In this document: positions 63,045 to 64,000 of the stretch, piece after piece
How the letters are laid out: each line of letters starts with the position of its first letter
Position numbering within the stretch: the stretch's first letter is position 1
NCBI RefSeq assembly: GCF_003058195.1
Contig: NZ_QBUH01000008.1
Span: 62,001-126,000, forward strand
Reading direction: 5' to 3'
Length of the DNA stretch: 64,000 bases
Source: Elizabethkingia sp. YR214
Lineage (GTDB): Bacteria; Bacteroidota; Bacteroidia; Flavobacteriales; Weeksellaceae
Position numbers and translations under genes: made by a program
Notes under the pieces: model-generated
What the model was told of the DNA's origin: nothing
What the model saw: the letters and a program-made list of their open reading frames with translations, nothing else
The model's database searches: none

Positions 63045-64000
63045 ATGAATCAACGAGATCAAGAAAGATTGAAGCAGGCGGCTCTCGACTATCATAAGGC
63101 CGAACCGAAAGGCAAAATAGAAGTAATACCATCCAAACCTCACGCATCACAAAGAGATTTGTCGTTGGCTTATTCTCCTGGAGTAGCAGAACCATGTATG
63201 GAAATTCACCACGATGTTTCCAAAGCGTACGACTATACAGGTAAAGGCAATCTGGTTGCTGTTATTTCTAATGGTACCGCTGTATTAGGACTTGGTGATA
63301 TTGGAGCAGAAGCTTCAAAACCGGTAATGGAAGGAAAAGGGCTTTTATTCAAAATATTCGCGGACATCAACGTTTTCGATATTGAGATCAATGAAAAAGA
63401 TCCTGAAAAATTCATCCAGGTAGTTAAGGCAATTGCACCAACTTTCGGAGGTATTAATCTTGAAGATATTAAAGCCCCGGAAGCATTTGAAATAGAAAGA
63501 AGACTAAAGGAAGAATTGAACATTCCTTTAATGCACGATGATCAGCATGGTACTGCGATTATCTCTGCAGCAGCTTTACTAAATGCTTTAGAAATTTCTG
63601 ATAAAAAAATTGAAGAGGTAAAAGTTGTGGTAAACGGAGCAGGAGCAGCAGCTATTGCTTGTACCAAACTTTATATTGAAATGGGACTTAGAAAGGAAAA
63701 TGTTTTGATGTGTGACTCCAAAGGAGTAATCAATCACAAGAGAACAAACCTTACTCCTGAAAAATTAGATTTCATCGTAGAAACAGATATCGAAACATTA
63801 GAAGATGCTGTAAAAGGATCTGATGTTTTTATCGGTCTTTCTAAAGGAAACGTAATGTCTCCTGAGATGTTACTTTCTATGAAAGAGAATCCAATTGTTT
63901 TTGCTTTAGCTAACCCGACTCCTGAAATCGATTATAACCTGGCACAGGAAACTCGTAAGGATGTTATTATGGCAACCGGAAGAAGTGATTTTCCTAATCA
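63045..64000 (+). CDS. maeB: NADP-dependent malic enzyme (partial)
   Basis: The gene runs off the right edge; about 318 residues are visible from ATG 63045. It has the malic enzyme domain with [13 protein letters not shown], the metal/substrate region [11 protein letters not shown] and [12 protein letters not shown] nucleotide binding. The enzyme converts malate to pyruvate with NADP reduction. In this group it is usually fused to a C-terminal phosphotransacetylase-like domain, which would lie outside the window. Confidence 0.93.
   Translation, partial: MNQRDQERLKQAALDYHKAEPKGKIEVIPSKPHASQRDLSLAYSPGVAEPCMEIHHDVSKAYDYTGKGNLVAVISNGTAVLGLGDIGAEASKPVMEGKGLLFKIFADINVFDIEINEKDPEKFIQVVKAIAPTFGGINLEDIKAPEAFEIERRLKEELNIPLMHDDQHGTAIISAAALLNALEISDKKIEEVKVVVNGAGAAAIACTKLYIEMGLRKENVLMCDSKGVINHKRTNLTPEKLDFIVETDIETLEDAVKGSDVFIGLSKGNVMSPEMLLSMKENPIVFALANPTPEIDYNLAQETRKDVIMATGRSDFPN

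Overview
The window is chromosomal DNA from a low-G+C member of the Bacteroidota, most likely family Weeksellaceae and probably Elizabethkingia or a close relative. The evidence is the flavobacterial -7 promoter element TAnnTTTG, which recurs with a TTG about 17-20 bp upstream. Other support comes from BshA (bacillithiol), DUF4254, DUF4292 and DUF3810 proteins, several Bacteroidota glycosidases, tRNA genes without encoded CCA, and the GxxExxY and RAYT-type accessory genes. The genus is inferred from protein resemblance, not from a search. There is no rRNA, phage, plasmid origin or CRISPR array.

Layout. 1-9.7 kb is a mostly minus-strand housekeeping block: an MBL-fold protein cut by the window edge, bshA, a GH3 hexosaminidase, ribA, a lipoprotein, DUF4254, tatA, an EnvC-like degenerate M23 protein, a DUF4292 lipoprotein, dut and a polysaccharide flippase. 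9.8-21.4 kb holds pyrC, a GH92 mannosidase, a DECR-like reductase, an M43 protease, a GH89 N-acetylglucosaminidase, an M1 peptidase and an EEP nuclease/phosphatase; most of the degradative enzymes are exported. 21.4-22.1 kb carries four consecutive tiny genes for GG-leader, six-cysteine peptides, downstream of the clpB terminator; two are under 60 codons. clpB and an ABC ATPase/membrane-protein pair follow.

27.7-46.5 kb is a nearly complete phenylacetate catabolon: TetR regulator, paaK, an ABM/NIPSNAP-like protein, paaE, paaABC, a hydrolase, paaD, paaG, paaH, paaI, paaJ, paaY, paaZ and a second crotonase that probably acts as PaaF. Phenylacetate is activated to its CoA ester (PaaK), epoxidised (PaaABCE, with PaaD for assembly), isomerised to the oxepin (PaaG), opened and oxidised (PaaZ), and beta-oxidised to acetyl-CoA and succinyl-CoA (PaaJ, crotonase, PaaH). 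The cluster is loosely spaced. It is interrupted by unrelated inserts: a frameshifted GxxExxY gene between direct repeats, an SMI1/KNR4 orphan, an HhH-like protein, a SMUG2 glycosylase and a broken RAYT transposase. Many gaps contain long inverted repeats. PaaZ has an extra DUF1569-like C-terminal domain.

46.6-53.3 kb has an AprA-like methyltransferase and a membrane/regulator cluster with a Coq4-like protein and a shared CTTTG-N5-CAAAG palindrome. 53.4-57.5 kb has dtd, greA, a HIT protein, clpX and a TlpA-like protein. Two tRNA-Met genes (elongator and initiator) and a candidate small RNA lie at 57.5-58.0 kb. The end carries DUF3810, an FHS sugar transporter, a PlsC-type acyltransferase, GtrA, a small conserved protein, a GlcNAc-kinase-like ATPase and the start of maeB.
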